Origin: Symsagittifera roscoffensis
Taxonomy: Eukaryota > Xenacoelomorpha > Acoela > Convolutidae
NCBI RefSeq assembly: GCF_963678635.1
Contig: NC_087069.1
Coordinates: 14,608,660 to 14,672,659, forward strand
DNA: 64,000 nucleotides
Direction of reading: 5' to 3'
In this document: positions 1 through 10,312 of the stretch, piece by piece
Numbering within the stretch: the stretch's first letter is position 1
Layout: the number at the start of each line of letters is the position of its first letter
Position numbers and translations under genes: made by a program
Notes under the pieces: model-generated
What the model was told of the DNA's origin: nothing
The model's input: the letters and a program-made list of their open reading frames with translations, nothing else
Databases searched by the model: none

Positions 1-209
1 GTGTACATTACTTCCGAAGCCCTTCTCCCCTGAGTGTTTGACATTTGGAATTCCTCGTCAGAATAACCGCTGGTCGAAATAACAGTCGGATCATATTCTG
101 GCTGAGGTGGCTGATACAGTGCTTGTTGATCCGCTGATGTTACGGTTGTAAATGTGTTTTGAATTGTGAAACTATTAACAGTATCGTCTACCGGTTCGTG
201 GGTCAGCAT
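1..209 (-). CDS. 5' end of an unknown protein gene, cut by the window edge
   Basis: Reading the minus strand from an ATG at 209-207 gives 69 codons without a stop, running off the left edge. In-frame TGA and TAG codons lie just upstream of the ATG, so this is a plausible true start with 5' UTR behind it. The product is rich in Ser, Thr, Gln and Pro, includes 'QPPQPEYDP' and an acidic 'GYSDEEF' stretch, and has no signal peptide or membrane segment, so it looks like a disordered N-terminus of a nuclear or regulatory protein. I do not recognise the family. It could also be a chance opening, but its length and composition differ from the AT-rich surroundings. Confidence 0.45.
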   Translation of the reverse strand, partial: MLTHEPVDDTVNSFTIQNTFTTVTSADQQALYQPPQPEYDPTVISTSGYSDEEFQMSNTQGRRASEVMY

Positions 210-256
210 CTATCACTGCATCCCATCGTGCGATGACTGCTCAACATATCGCGCGT

Positions 257-340
257 AGCTTAGTATCTGGCTTAGCGTTGTGTTATTTCTAGCTGTCAAG
301 CTTTCTCTCGTCATGGACAAGAGCAAACTAATGCGCCCAG
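257..340 (+). repeat. 83-bp dispersed repeat, copy 1
   Basis: This stretch recurs almost exactly at 1303-1385 in the same orientation (one clear difference, tct versus tcc in the middle). The second copy is inside a block that interrupts the left arm of the large palindrome. Confidence 0.8.
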
Positions 341-1065
341 TCTATCGACGCTAAGCTGACCTTGCATTAAAATCCACACTAACTGGGCCAAAAGAGCCAT
401 AGCCTCTGGGTAACTCGACATTCTGGAAATTAAGGATATTTACTTTGAGAAAAACCTGCTTGCTTGATTCTATATATATATATATTTTTTCTAAACTTTT
501 AAATGAGAAAACATAGTCAGTTTGTTATTGTTTTTACTGTTAACATAATTGTTAGTTTGATAGTTTTTTTAACCATTCGATAATGGAAATGGAAAGCAAA
601 AACGTTCATTTTTATTTAAAATTTTTTAGTTTTTTGACCAAAAAGTGTAAAATTACTGACAATAAACCTCAGTTACACGCGCTGAATTTTTTTTCATCAG
701 AATACAAACAATGAGCAGAATACAAACAATAAAAACTTTATAGTGAACTTTTATAAACAAAGGGAGTTAAAATTTGGTTGACAGTTTTGTTTTGCCGGTT
801 CAGTCGGTTGTATAGTTCGGGTGGCACAGGTCAATTGAAAATGTCATAAATTGCGACTACTTGTTTCTTTGAAGCCAGTAAGATTAAGTGTTCACCAAAA
901 GAGCCAGCGCGTTCAGTATTAACAATTGCAGTACAATCGTTTGGTCGTTTCTGAAATATGTCTGATGAAAAACAACCTAAAAATCTAAAAGAAAAAATTG
1001 GATGCATAGTACATTACTTTGATGTTTCAATAATATCAGCCATTATAAACCGACAAATTTTTTTA
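341..1065. other. Intergenic, no gene recognised
   Basis: AT-rich sequence with a short (TA)n run near 472-484. I see no supported coding region, RNA gene or element terminus between the 83-bp repeat and the palindrome. Confidence 0.5.
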
Positions 1066-1302
1066 CAACTTCACCATTGCGATCAAATAAGAACATAGAT
1101 CGACGCTCGCCTAGTAAAATGAGTCTGACAAAGTTTTGTCGCACTTTCAAACTTCAGATCGATACCCAACCGTGCGCGGGTGAGTTCAGGTCGTAAACTT
1201 CAGTATCTTAAAAGTAGATCATTTGTTAGTGTGAAAAAAGGGTTAAAAACGATTTTCGAAATTTTCGAGAGTAATCAAATTGCCACTAGACCTAAAGCAC
1301 CT

Positions 1303-1385
1303 AGCTTAGTATCTGGCTTAGCGTTGTGTTATTTCCAGCTGTCAAGCTTTCTCTCGTCATGGACAAGAGCAAACTAATGCGCCCA
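1303..1385 (+). repeat. 83-bp dispersed repeat, copy 2, inside an insertion
   Basis: This is the second copy of the 257-340 repeat. It lies in a block of about 150 bp, absent from the right palindrome arm, that is bounded by two copies of the 10-mer 'cctaaagcac' (1291-1300 and 1451-1460). That suggests an insertion with a short flanking duplication. Confidence 0.7.
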
Positions 1386-2545
1386 ACATATAATTTAAAT
1401 TTCGACTAATGAACACGGATAAAGTCTGGGTTTCATGCATCAGTTCGAAACCTAAAGCACGCATTGTCGTTGAATACATCACTACATGGCTTTTACCGAC
1501 ATCTATGGGCGTCCCGCCGATTGCCGCAACCTCACAAATTACTCGGGTAAAGGTCAAGTCAAATTTGTTAAAACTAAAAAGATTTGTATTAAATCTACCG
1601 GTGAAGTTTTCTTCTAGAATCATTGACAGCTGTAATCTGCTTATCGGCGCTCTATTGAAAATATAATCTCTGAAGTATTTACTTGTGCCGCTTTTTATTC
1701 AAAACGGGGTGGCAAAATTTTCTTGAATTTCGTACTTGGCTGTTTTTTGTTAGCGCTTGCTCAATATACTAATGGGTTTCATGTCTCAGCTCTAATATGT
1801 GAACGATGCAGGTAGCATTAGTAACTTTAATGGAGTAGTCAGCGGGAACGCGAGTCGCTCCACTGTTCATCAGCACAAAATTGTCCAAAAATTGCGTTAG
1901 TCGCAGGCAAATTTGTGCTCCTGGAAGAAGATAGCGGTCACTACCAGTCAAAAACGCGTCGTTGTCGTTCAGGCAAAAATGAATGTGCCAGTTTCGACCA
2001 GATTGAGGTTTTTCAAATTGTCTTCGGAATGAAGCTTCCGTGCTATCTTGAAAAGCTGTTGGATGATCCTCAGAACGATAATCGTGGCAGTCCAAATTGC
2101 ATTGCTTAAACTGGGCATCACTCGCCAGGTCAACTTCAACTAAAACTTTGTTTGGATGAAGGTTATTCAACGAGGAAACAACCGTCCCAATCAAAGATAC
2201 TTCTATGCTCTGCCATATGCTCTCGGCCAAGTTGTTGACGAAAATAGCTCTTTTTGTCTTAATCGGTTTGCTTTTGTCTTCCTCTAGTTTTTCCTCTGGA
2301 TTGCTGCCTCCTTTTGTTTTGATCATATCAAATTCAAAATCTAAATAATTTTAGTTGGTGTTGATCACAGTACCATTTATATCCATTCTGGGGCCCGTGA
2401 ACTCAAATTGCAAGACTGGATTGACAAAATTTGTCGGCTGAAAACTCTTTTCTAGTATCCGCGTTGGAATTCGACTAAATGTGTCCACTTCCAAGAAAAT
2501 CTGAGCCAGAGTGCTTGATTGATCTGAGTGGATCTGCGCTGACAA
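1357..2545 (-). pseudogene. Maverick/Polinton capsid-like protein (F54H12.2-like), left-arm copy
   Basis: Three minus-strand frames, 2545-2351, 2326-1769 and 1623-1357, together follow the order of the F54H12.2-like family found beside Polinton integrases. There is an N-terminal strand with 'QFEFTGPRMDING', a block 'FVNNLAESIWQSIEVSL' followed by 'VVSSLNNLHPNKVLVEVDL', then 'LTGSDRYLLPGAQICLRL', and a C-terminal 'NTNLFSFNKFDL'. Family knowledge: these proteins are thought to form the virion shell of Polinton-type elements. Lesions seen here are a stop between the first two frames, a TAG ending the middle frame at 1769, and the 150-bp insertion near the 3' end. The 185-residue central frame is better preserved than in the right-arm copy. 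The family assignment rests on recalled motif order and is an inference. Confidence 0.72.
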
Positions 2546-3219
2546 AATCAGACATCCTCTCTAATTTGTGCCTTTGTCCACGAGATTGGTGAAAAAGTCT
2601 TGGCAAATTCTGTTCAGGTTTTTCCTTAATATTCCTCTTCGTTTCCGTCCAGCAACATTTTTCCTAATTGTGGCCGTTTTTTTGAAATCAAATCAAAATT
2701 TCTTGTTTTCGACTTGTGCTAATTTGGCTTTTTTAGGCGTGATTGTCTGCGCGATCCGTTTTATTTGTTCCAATCGTTTTCTTTCTGCGTATACCTTGCA
2801 CCACTTGTTTTCGTATTGTGTTTTTGACTACTTTTTTAAGGACTCTTGTGGTTTCGAACGACCATCTAAGATTTTTAAAATATCTGCGGCAGCCCCTAAA
2901 ATTTTAAAAATTTTAGATGATCGTTCGAAACCAAAAGCGTCCTTAAAAAAGTAGTCAAAAACACAATACGAAAACAAGTGGTGCAAGGTAGACGCAGAAA
3001 GAAAACGATTGGAACAAATAAAACGGATCGCGCAGACAATTAAGCCTATGGAAGCCAAAATCGCACAAGTCAAAGACAAGAAACTTTGCCTTGATTTCAA
3101 AAAAACGGCCACAATGAGAAAAAATTGTGCTGGAAGGAAACGAAGCGGAATATTATGGAAAAAATTTAACAGAATTGGCCAAGAGTTTTTCACCAATCTC
3201 GTGGACAAAACCTCAAAGT

Positions 3220-4384
3220 AGAGAGGACGTCTGTTTTTGTCAGCACAGGTCCACCCACATCAATCAGGCACTCTGGCTTAGATTTTTTCGGAAGTGGCCA
3301 TATTTAAGTCGAATTCCAACGAGGATACTATGAAAGAGTTTTCAGCCGAGTTTTCAAGCCAGTCTTGCAATTTGAATTCACGGGCCCCATGGATATAAGT
3401 GGTACTGTGATCGACGCCATCTAAATTTATTTAGATCTTGAACTTAAAATGATCAACACAAAAGGAGGCAGCAATCCAGAGGAAAAACTAGAGGAAGACA
3501 AAAGCAAACCGATTAAGACAAAAAGAGCTATTTTCGTCAACAACTTGGCTGAGAGCATATGGCAGAACATAGAAGTATCTTTGATTGGGACGGTTGTTTC
3601 CTCGTTGAATAACCTTCGTCCATACAAAGTTTTAGTTGAAGTTGACCTGGCGAGTGATGCCCAGTTTAAGCAAGGTAATTTGGCCTGCTAAGGTTATCGT
3701 TTTGAGGATGATCCAACATCTTTTCAAGATACCACGGGTGCTTCATTCCAAAGACAATTTGAAAACGCACAATCTGGTCAAAACTGGCACATTCATTTTT
3801 TCTGAACGACAACGACGCGTTTTTGACTGGTAGTGACCGCTATCTTCTTCCAGGAGCACAAATTTGCCTGCGACTAACGCAATTTTTGGACAATTTTGTG
3901 CTGATGAACAGTGGAGCGACTCGCGTTCCCGCTGACTACTCCATTAAAATTACTAATGCTACCTGCATCGTTCACTTGTTAGAGCTGAGACATGAAACCC
4001 GTTTGTCTATTGAGCAAGCGCTAATAAAAACAGCCGAGTACGAAATTCTAGAAATTTTTGACACCTCGTTTTGGATATCAAGCGGCACATGTAAATATTT
4101 CAGAGTCCATATTTTCAATAGAGCGCCGATAAGTAGATCCATGATTCCAGCTGTCAATGATTCCAGAAGAAAACTTCACCGGTACCTTTAATACAAATCT
4201 TTTTAGTTTTAACGAGTTTGACTTGGCCACTACCCGAGTAATTTGCGAGGTTGAGGCTATCGGCGGGACACCCATAACTGTCGGTAAAAGCCATGTAGTG
4301 ATTTATTCAACGACAATGCGTGCTTTAGGTTTCGAACAAAGTGGCCATTTGGTTACACTCGAAAATTTCAAAAATCGTTTTTAA
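3220..4384 (+). pseudogene. Maverick/Polinton capsid-like protein (F54H12.2-like), right-arm copy
   Basis: This is the mirror copy of the left-arm gene. Segments 3449-3691, 3823-4191 and 4157-4384 carry the same successive blocks ('IWQNIEVSLIGTVVSSLNN', 'GSDRYLLPGAQICLRL', 'NTNLFSFNEFDL'). It has lost the frame near 3690 (TAA after 'GNLAC') and again near 3803, and the last two segments overlap in different frames. It reads through the codon that became TAG in the left copy. Neither arm therefore holds an intact gene, but each keeps segments that the other has broken. No restored protein is proposed here. Confidence 0.72.
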
Positions 4385-4810
4385 CCCTTTTTTCACACTA
4401 ACAAATTATCTACTCTTAAGATACTGAAGTTTACGACCTGAACTCACCGGCGCACGGTTGGGTATCGAGCTGAAGTTTGAAAGTGTGACAAAAATTAGCA
4501 GACTCATTTTACTAGGCGAGCGTCGATCTATGGTCTTATTTGATCGCAATGGTGAAGTTGTAGAAAAACTCGTCGTTGCTATGAGAATGCCGTATTTTTT
4601 GATCAAAGGTAAAAACAAAAGCTTTCAGACCGACACGAATGGCTGACCACAATCCGCTCCCTTACCGCCGTGCCTGGGGGCCTACGAAGTAATTGGTTCC
4701 TGATTTGGGTTTGCAACTATGCTCTTGGAGTGGTAGTTTACGTACATCCATTAACTTTGAGCAAACAAAACCAGCCGCTAAGAATATTGATTCAAACACG
4801 GATCAATTGA

Positions 4811-5890
4811 TCAGACTGACTGATAATTGGGGGATAGAAATTGAAAAATTATTTGTTCGCTATGTGATATTTGGTGACGCGATCTGAAGCCATCCCTTGC
4901 ATATTTATATTCAACAAGTTCCGATTCATAGAACCGACTCAATATTACGTCTCGCTGCTTAGCTTCTAGCACATAAGAAACGGGTAGCTTTTGTTCCAGA
5001 GCTTCAAAACTGATCGAGTAGCGAAGAGTTTGTTTGTAAAACTCTGTTGGTAAAATTTACGAAATTGTTTTCGCTATGAGAGAATCTTACCGAAAAACTT
5101 ACTTTGAAATTGCTTTGTAGATTTGGGCGATGTTCCTTCTTTTTACGTGATTTATCAGGTATTGATCTGTGAGCTAAAATTTTTGTTAGTGTTAACAGCT
5201 CTTTGACATGTCGTTGTTCTACGATGTCAGGGTCCATGTTGATTGAAGAGTTGTTTCTCGAGTTTATCAGCTTAACAAATTTTTGGAGGTGGTTCTCATA
5301 TCAAAACTGTCCCAAACAGTCAAGAAATTTGTAAAAAACGCCCCTAACAGTTCGAATAAATTATTCAGCCCTGTCGCTAGCGTAAGTTAAGCTTCAATTT
5401 GCAAAGTTTTTGAAAACTTCAGAAATGTGGTCTTGAATTCTTTTCCTTGATCTACGCAAACTTTTTAGGGTATAAAGAGGGGTTATCGAAATTAATCAGG
5501 CTGCAAAATGCTTCCTTCACTGTGGAAGCGTACTTGTTTTTTTTAGTGGTTAAACTTTTAGTTTTTGGCTCAAGGTAACAACACCAACAAGGAGGTTTTT
5601 AATTCCGTCATTTTCGTTTGAAATTTTCTCCATATATTGCACATTCAATGACCAAATATGGTTCATACGAAATTCGTTATAACCATGCGTGGGTAACGCC
5701 TCCCATGTTGTTTGATTTTTGGGTAAAAGGTCGAAGAATTTAAAAACTCTTCAGCTTTAGACCTCAAAAGCCCACTAGCGAGCTCGAAATTTCGAACACT
5801 ATCTTTTGACTCATAAAGAGAAAATGAATAGTAGATTCCTTGCAAAAGACGATATTCTTGTTCCGATAGTCGTTTCTCCGTAGCTGCATC
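4811..5890 (-). pseudogene. Polinton-type retroviral-like integrase (F54H12.3-like), decayed
   Basis: Minus-strand fragments appear in the order expected for the integrase carried by Maverick/Polinton elements. An N-terminal region is followed by 'FYPKIKQHGRRYPRM' (5890-5664). A core starts with 'HIWSLNVQYMEKIS' and 'NDGIKNLLVGVV', near where the first catalytic Asp is expected, and is followed by 'VDQGKEFKTTFLKF' with the second. Next comes 'FVKLINSRNNSSI' running into 5237-5004. The C-terminal barrel-like part has 'PVSYVLEAKQRD' and 'SRFYESELVEY', ending at a TGA at 4813-4811. The reading frame is broken by several TAA and TGA codons and by frameshifts. The first aspartate of the usual 'W-x-x-D-L' core reads as Asn (WSLNV). 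It lies directly beside the capsid-like copies, the same neighbourhood as F54H12.2/F54H12.3 in C. elegans. Confidence 0.75.
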
Positions 5891-5899
5891 TTTTTATCT

Positions 5900-6548
5900 C
5901 GGACAACAATGGTTTCCGAGTTGTTGTTTTCATTAGAAAGATTCAATGTGGTTGTCGTTGGTCGTTTCTCACCTGTTTTTGTATCGCTGTTTTCTTTTTG
6001 TTTATTCGTCGGTCTAATTCTGGTTTTTCTTCTCTTTTTGTTTTACGGCTTTATTCGCCTTGGACTGTTGTCTCAGCATGTCTTTGAACGAATGGTAGAG
6101 CTTTCTTGTTTTTAACAAGATCAAATCTCAAGACGTTTCTTGAATTCTGATGAACTGGAAATAAGACCTTGAGCAATGTTTGTTTTTTTGGGTAATTTTT
6201 TTCAGGTGGTTGAAAATATTTCAAAAACCACAAAATGTTTAATTTGCTTAATTGTGAATCGTGTCCACCAAGCAAATTCTGTCCTAGTTCCAGAGTTTTG
6301 TCTGATAAGTTTAAAAAGTTATCAGGGCGATCTTCAATAATCCTCAATTTTTTTTCGCACAAGCATACGATGATCAAAATTATAATTAGCTGTTGCATCG
6401 ATAGGTTTTCCCATTGGAAAAATCAAAGTTTTGGTTATCCGGTGTCGTCGTTGTCGCCGATTCATTTTGAGATTTGTCAGTTATGGTAGTATTTGGTTGC
6501 AATGTAAGATCTTGTGACTTCACAAGTTGTAGTTGATGTTTAGGTTCT
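5900..6548. other. Region beside the integrase, only weak ORFs
   Basis: A minus-strand frame of 115 codons (6398-6051) starts with a hydrophobic stretch and continues with a charged, Asn- and Leu-rich sequence. I cannot assign it. It may be another decayed part of the Polinton-like element or chance. Confidence 0.25.
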
Positions 6549-6549
6549 T

Positions 6550-6550
6550 T

Positions 6551-6623
<73 letters not shown>
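6550..6623 (+). repeat. (TTG)n microsatellite
   Basis: About 24 consecutive TTG units. Confidence 0.98.
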
Positions 6624-7029
6624 AGTTTTTTTGGCTGCTATTGTTCCTCCTTTTGATCAAAATAATCAGTCAGAAAAAATAAATTGAACCAGGACAAATT
6701 TCTGAATTGTGGTTGGAAAGATTGGTTGAGCAGGTTGCTGAGAAAAGCAATTTTTTTCCATTGCAAATGCTAAATTAATTGGGAAAAAATTGATTCAACA
6801 AAATAAAAAACATTGCGATCATTGCTTGCTAAAATCGAGGAATCAACGGAAAAAGTTCTTTTGGTGCAGATCTGTTTGCTGGTAATGTTTTCGCCTATTC
6901 ACAAGAAAAATCGCGAAGCAAAAAATAATAACACATTTTTCCACTGAAATTTGAAAAGATTTCATCAATTATATTGCTGCTGAAACGTAATGTATCTGGG
7001 CAAGGAATTAAATCTATCAAAAAATAACC

Positions 7030-8170
7030 ATCATTGTAGTTAATGCACTCTGTGTAACAATTTCAGATCAATGACTGATTAGAAAATTCCAATTCAGACC
7101 CTAACAGATAAACAGATTCAATTGCTTGCCGACAAGTTGCGAATTATTCAAAAGGACATGGAGATAACTCAAACAAGTAGCGTTTTTGTCAAAACCGACC
7201 CTGTTGATAAATTTTGAGTTCGATAATTAATCAGAAAGATATCATCTGCAAAATAGCAGCAAAATTTCATCGCAAAAGTCGTCAAAAACTACCAAAGTTA
7301 ATTATTCGAAAAACGTAGTAACAGCTACTGAATAACTCCATTCACAATTTTGTTGTTTTGAATGAGATTTGAAGAGGAGAATGGTTGTTAAATGGATTTG
7401 TGGGACAATGTAGTTGTAAGGGTTGTGATTGTGGCTGTGTTTTCCCTCTCAACTCAATGGCCAGAACAACTGGTAGAAAATGCCATTAGCTGGTTTTGTA
7501 AGCATAAATGTTATCAACCAAGTTTTAACAGAGCCCGAAGCAAGACAAATACACATAAAGATGCGTTCATCTGTCGGTTTAACTTTATCCATTGTGTATT
7601 ATGACGTTTCGAGTAACACACTCTTTGTAACAATTTCGGATAAAGGACGGATTAGAAAATTCCAATTCAGACCCTAACAGATTCAATTGCTTGCCGACAA
7701 GTTGCGATTTATTCAAAAGGACATGGAGATAACTCAAACAAGTAGTGTTTTCGTCAAAACCGACCCTGTTGATAAATTTTGTGCTTCAAAAAAAAACAGA
7801 AAGATCTCATCTGCAAAATAACAGCAAAATTTCACCGCAAAAGTCGTGTCGTCAAAAACTACCAAAGTTTCTTAATCGAAAACCGTACTAACAGCTACTG
7901 AATAACTCCATTGACGAAATTGTTTTTTGAATGAGACTTGAAGGGGAGAATGGTTGTTAAATGGAATTGTGCGACAATGGAGTTGTAGTGGTTGTGGTTG
8001 TGGCTGTGTTTTCCCTCTCAACGCAATGGCCAGAACAACTGATAGAAAATGCTAATAGCTGGTTTTGTAAGCATTAGTTTTGTCAACCAAGTTTTAACGG
8101 AGCCCGACAAATGCACATCAAGATGCGTTCATCTGTCGGTATAACTTTGTCCATTGTGTATTTTGACGTT
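7030..8170 (+). repeat. Tandem duplication of about 570 bp
   Basis: The segment starting near 7040 is repeated from about 7610 with offsets of 569-573 bases across the whole unit. For example 'gacaagttgcga' and 'gtcaaaaccgaccctgttg' occur at matching places, and 'cagaacaact' occurs at 7462 and 8031. The copies differ by small indels. The short ORFs in the two copies do not stay open together, so I see no coding role. Confidence 0.85.
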
Positions 8171-8254
8171 TCGGAGCAGCTGATCTGGTCAAAACAGGAG
8201 CAGGCAGGAGACAACTCAAACAAGTAGACACAATGTTAAAATAGGCTGTTTTTT

Positions 8255-8620
8255 CTTCGCATACAACTCTGAAAATAAACTAACAAACAAGCAAGCAAAC
8301 AAACAAACAAACACGACCCGCTCAAATACCAGCATTCTTTTTTTATAACTGAAAACAAGCAAACAAACAAACACCTTTCTGAAAACAAACAAAAAAACAA
8401 ATACGACTCGGTTAAATACCAATATTCTTTTGCTATACCTTTTTAAAGTTTCTGGCAAACTAAATGTGTTTGTTAACTTTTTTAAACGGATAGAAAAAGG
8501 ATGTTGGTATTTAATCGAGTCGCGTTTGTTTGTTTGTTTGTTTGTTTGTTTGTTTGTTTGTTTGTTTGTTTGTTTGTTTGTTTTCAGAGTCTTGGTACTT
8601 GAGCGACTCGTGTTTGTTTG
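8255..8620. repeat. CAAA/TTTG-rich inverted repeat (hairpin)
   Basis: Blocks of (CAAA)n on the left (about 8280-8400) mirror (TTTG)n on the right (8523-8583). The unique sequence between also pairs: 'cgactcggttaaatacca' near 8404 is the reverse complement, with mismatches, of 'tggtatttaatcgagtcg' near 8504. The loop is roughly 30 bases around 8450-8480. Confidence 0.8.
8523..8583 (+). repeat. (TTTG)n microsatellite
   Basis: About 15 uninterrupted TTTG units on the right arm of the hairpin. Confidence 0.97.
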
Positions 8621-8649
8621 AAAAGCTTCTGCAATAGTGTTAAAAGTTT

Positions 8650-9310
8650 TTCCAGACAGTCATTAGAAGTGCATGGGGCCCATAACGTCTTTGAACTTTG
8701 TGAATGTCGTTGGTTTGTCTGCGAGGTTTCTTGTTCGAGCTCAGAATATCTTAATTTAGGTTGAAATTATAATCGGGTTTTGCTCGGAACAGTTGGAACA
8801 GTTGAGTGTTGTTTCCTACCTAAGGTTTTCAGAATGTTAAATCTCAGTTCACGAATATTTAGACGGTTTCATCAATTAAAAAAAAAACAGGGAGTTTTTC
8901 TAAATTTCAACTCAATCAAGCGTTGTTGAAGTTGGGAAAGCAAAAGTGAAAAGTAAAGTTCAGATTTTTCTTTAAAATGCACACTGTAAAATTGTTCTTC
9001 TTAGAGTTTGCATGTCAAACCAAAATCTTGAACTTCACTTTTCAATTTTTTCCGGTTGTTGCTTAAGCTGGTCATGAAAAAACTATGTATAAAAAAAATT
9101 GAGATTATGTTTACGGTTTTAGCAATTATAGTGGAAAAGAAATGCATCGATCTGAGTGAGTAAAATAAACTGTATAAGCTTCATTGTTTTTTTGTTCGAC
9201 CGAGTGTGTTCTATAACCCTAATGTTTCCTAAAGTATTTTTTTATTTTTTGGAAGCACTTCATATTGAGTCATTGCAACAAATGAGGCATGGCTTTTCAG
9301 TTTAGCGTTT
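8650..9310. other. Intergenic left flank of the LTR element
   Basis: AT-rich sequence; I see no gene or RNA. It ends with 'accag' (9311-9315), the left copy of the target-site duplication of the Ty3/gypsy element. Confidence 0.5.
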
Positions 9311-9315
9311 ACCAG

Positions 9316-9574
9316 TGTCATACCGCTACTGCAGTAGCAGTATTTGTCTATGTATGTACAGCAACCTATGGTGTTTAATCATTACTTTTATGGTATGCTC
9401 AAGGTCATAGTGAGTGATGACATTGAGAATAAGTGAGAGATCAGAGTTCGTAACATTGATCTAGCTCTCAGTAACAAGAACAAAACAAAAGAATAAGAAA
9501 ACCCTAAATTCAATATTCCAAATACATTATTGAATTACAACTTGTTTTCAACCGATATTGCAACGCATATCACA
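9316..9574 (+). repeat. 5' LTR, 259 bp
   Basis: Starts 'tgtcataccgc' and ends 'catatcaca'. It is matched over its whole length by 16216-16474, 19761-20019 and 25202-25460. Confidence 0.95.
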
Positions 9575-9592
9575 TGGCGCTCAAGATAACAG
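9575..9592 (+). promoter_or_regulatory. Probable tRNA primer-binding site
   Basis: The base after the LTR's terminal CA starts 'tggcgctcaagataac'. A TGG directly after the LTR is the usual start of a minus-strand primer site, complementary to a tRNA 3' CCA. I cannot name the tRNA. Confidence 0.6.
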
Positions 9593-9599
9593 AACGGAT

Positions 9600-10307
9600 A
9601 TGGGAATTCCGGTATTTTGGGCGTCAGCGAATCTAGACCCTCCGTGGCAATTCAAAATCTGGTTCGAACAATTTCTCATGGCGGTTACGGTCAAAGAAAA
9701 TGTGAACCCAGAGATTATTTTGGAAGAACCAAAAGACATATTAGAGGAACCACCACCACGCCCAGAAACACCCAGAGACGGGGAGAATGAAGATGCGAGC
9801 AACGCTAGGATTCTTAGAGATAAGCTAGCAATGGATAGAGTAGTATTGGAGAAGGAAGAGTGAAAGACAAGAGGCCCACGAGTCGGACACAATGTCTTCT
9901 ACAACGAAGTACAAAAGAAATTGGTGTCCAGATTATTTTTGTCTTTGGGTACAGAGGGAAAGAAGAGATTCCTACAAAAGAACCCGCATGCTGAAATATC
10001 GAAAATGACGTTCAGGGAAATAACAGATTTGGCAGAAGTCTCGTTTCAAAAGGTAAAATGTGTAACATACAAAAGATACAAGCTATTTACGAGAATGCAA
10101 GAATCTGGAGAATCTCTGGAATCATTTCACGCAGCGTTAACTGCACAAGGAGCCCGATCAGAACTGGGAGCATTGGAAAATGAAATAGTCCGAGACCTGT
10201 TCATTTCAAAAATGAAAAACATGACATTGCAGGACACGCTGACATTTGAGACTCTAGATCCGGAGGAGGTTCTGAAAAGGGCTAAAAAATTCGAATATAG
10301 CAGTTAA
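9600..10307 (+). pseudogene. gag: gag (capsid region) of the Ty3/gypsy element
   Basis: The first ATG in the open frame is at 9600, just after the primer site. The frame runs to 10307 but is interrupted by a TGA at 9861-9863; the sequence on both sides is in the same frame and reads as one Gag. The second part has the retrotransposon Gag pattern: 'YKRYKLFTRMQESGESLESF', 'EIVRDLFISKMKN', then a Leu-rich helix near the end. Gag packages the element RNA into cytoplasmic particles. The zinc knuckles are not in this frame but in the next one, so a frameshift between gag and pol is implied or a lesion has occurred near 10300. Confidence 0.85.
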
Positions 10308-10312
10308 CCACA

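Larger units (their letters stand above)
1066..4566. repeat. Large imperfect palindrome (inverted duplication)
   Basis: The left arm, about 1066-2881, is the reverse complement of the right arm, about 2900-4566. Only some 18 bases separate them, around 2882-2899. Long stretches match at roughly nine in ten positions or better by eye, and both arms encode the same capsid-like protein reading outwards from the centre. The arms differ by substitutions, small indels and a block of about 150 bp present only in the left arm (near 1301-1450). Each arm also has its own lesions. That independent divergence argues against a trivial assembly fold-back. A lysine-rich ORF (about 2949-3221 on the plus strand, possibly coiled coil) precedes the capsid-like frame in the right arm; its mirror in the left arm has a stop. 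Confidence 0.9.

Noticed and set aside
2568-3208. Two mirror ORFs of about 127 codons, Phe- and Leu-rich, on opposite strands
   Set aside because: They are antisense shadows of the lysine-rich sequence in the palindrome arms; their similarity comes from the inverted repeat.
4811-5237. A spliced two-exon gene with donor at 5104 and acceptor near 5044
   Set aside because: The sites look acceptable, but the whole region reads as integrase with several other frame breaks, so decay explains it better than an intron.
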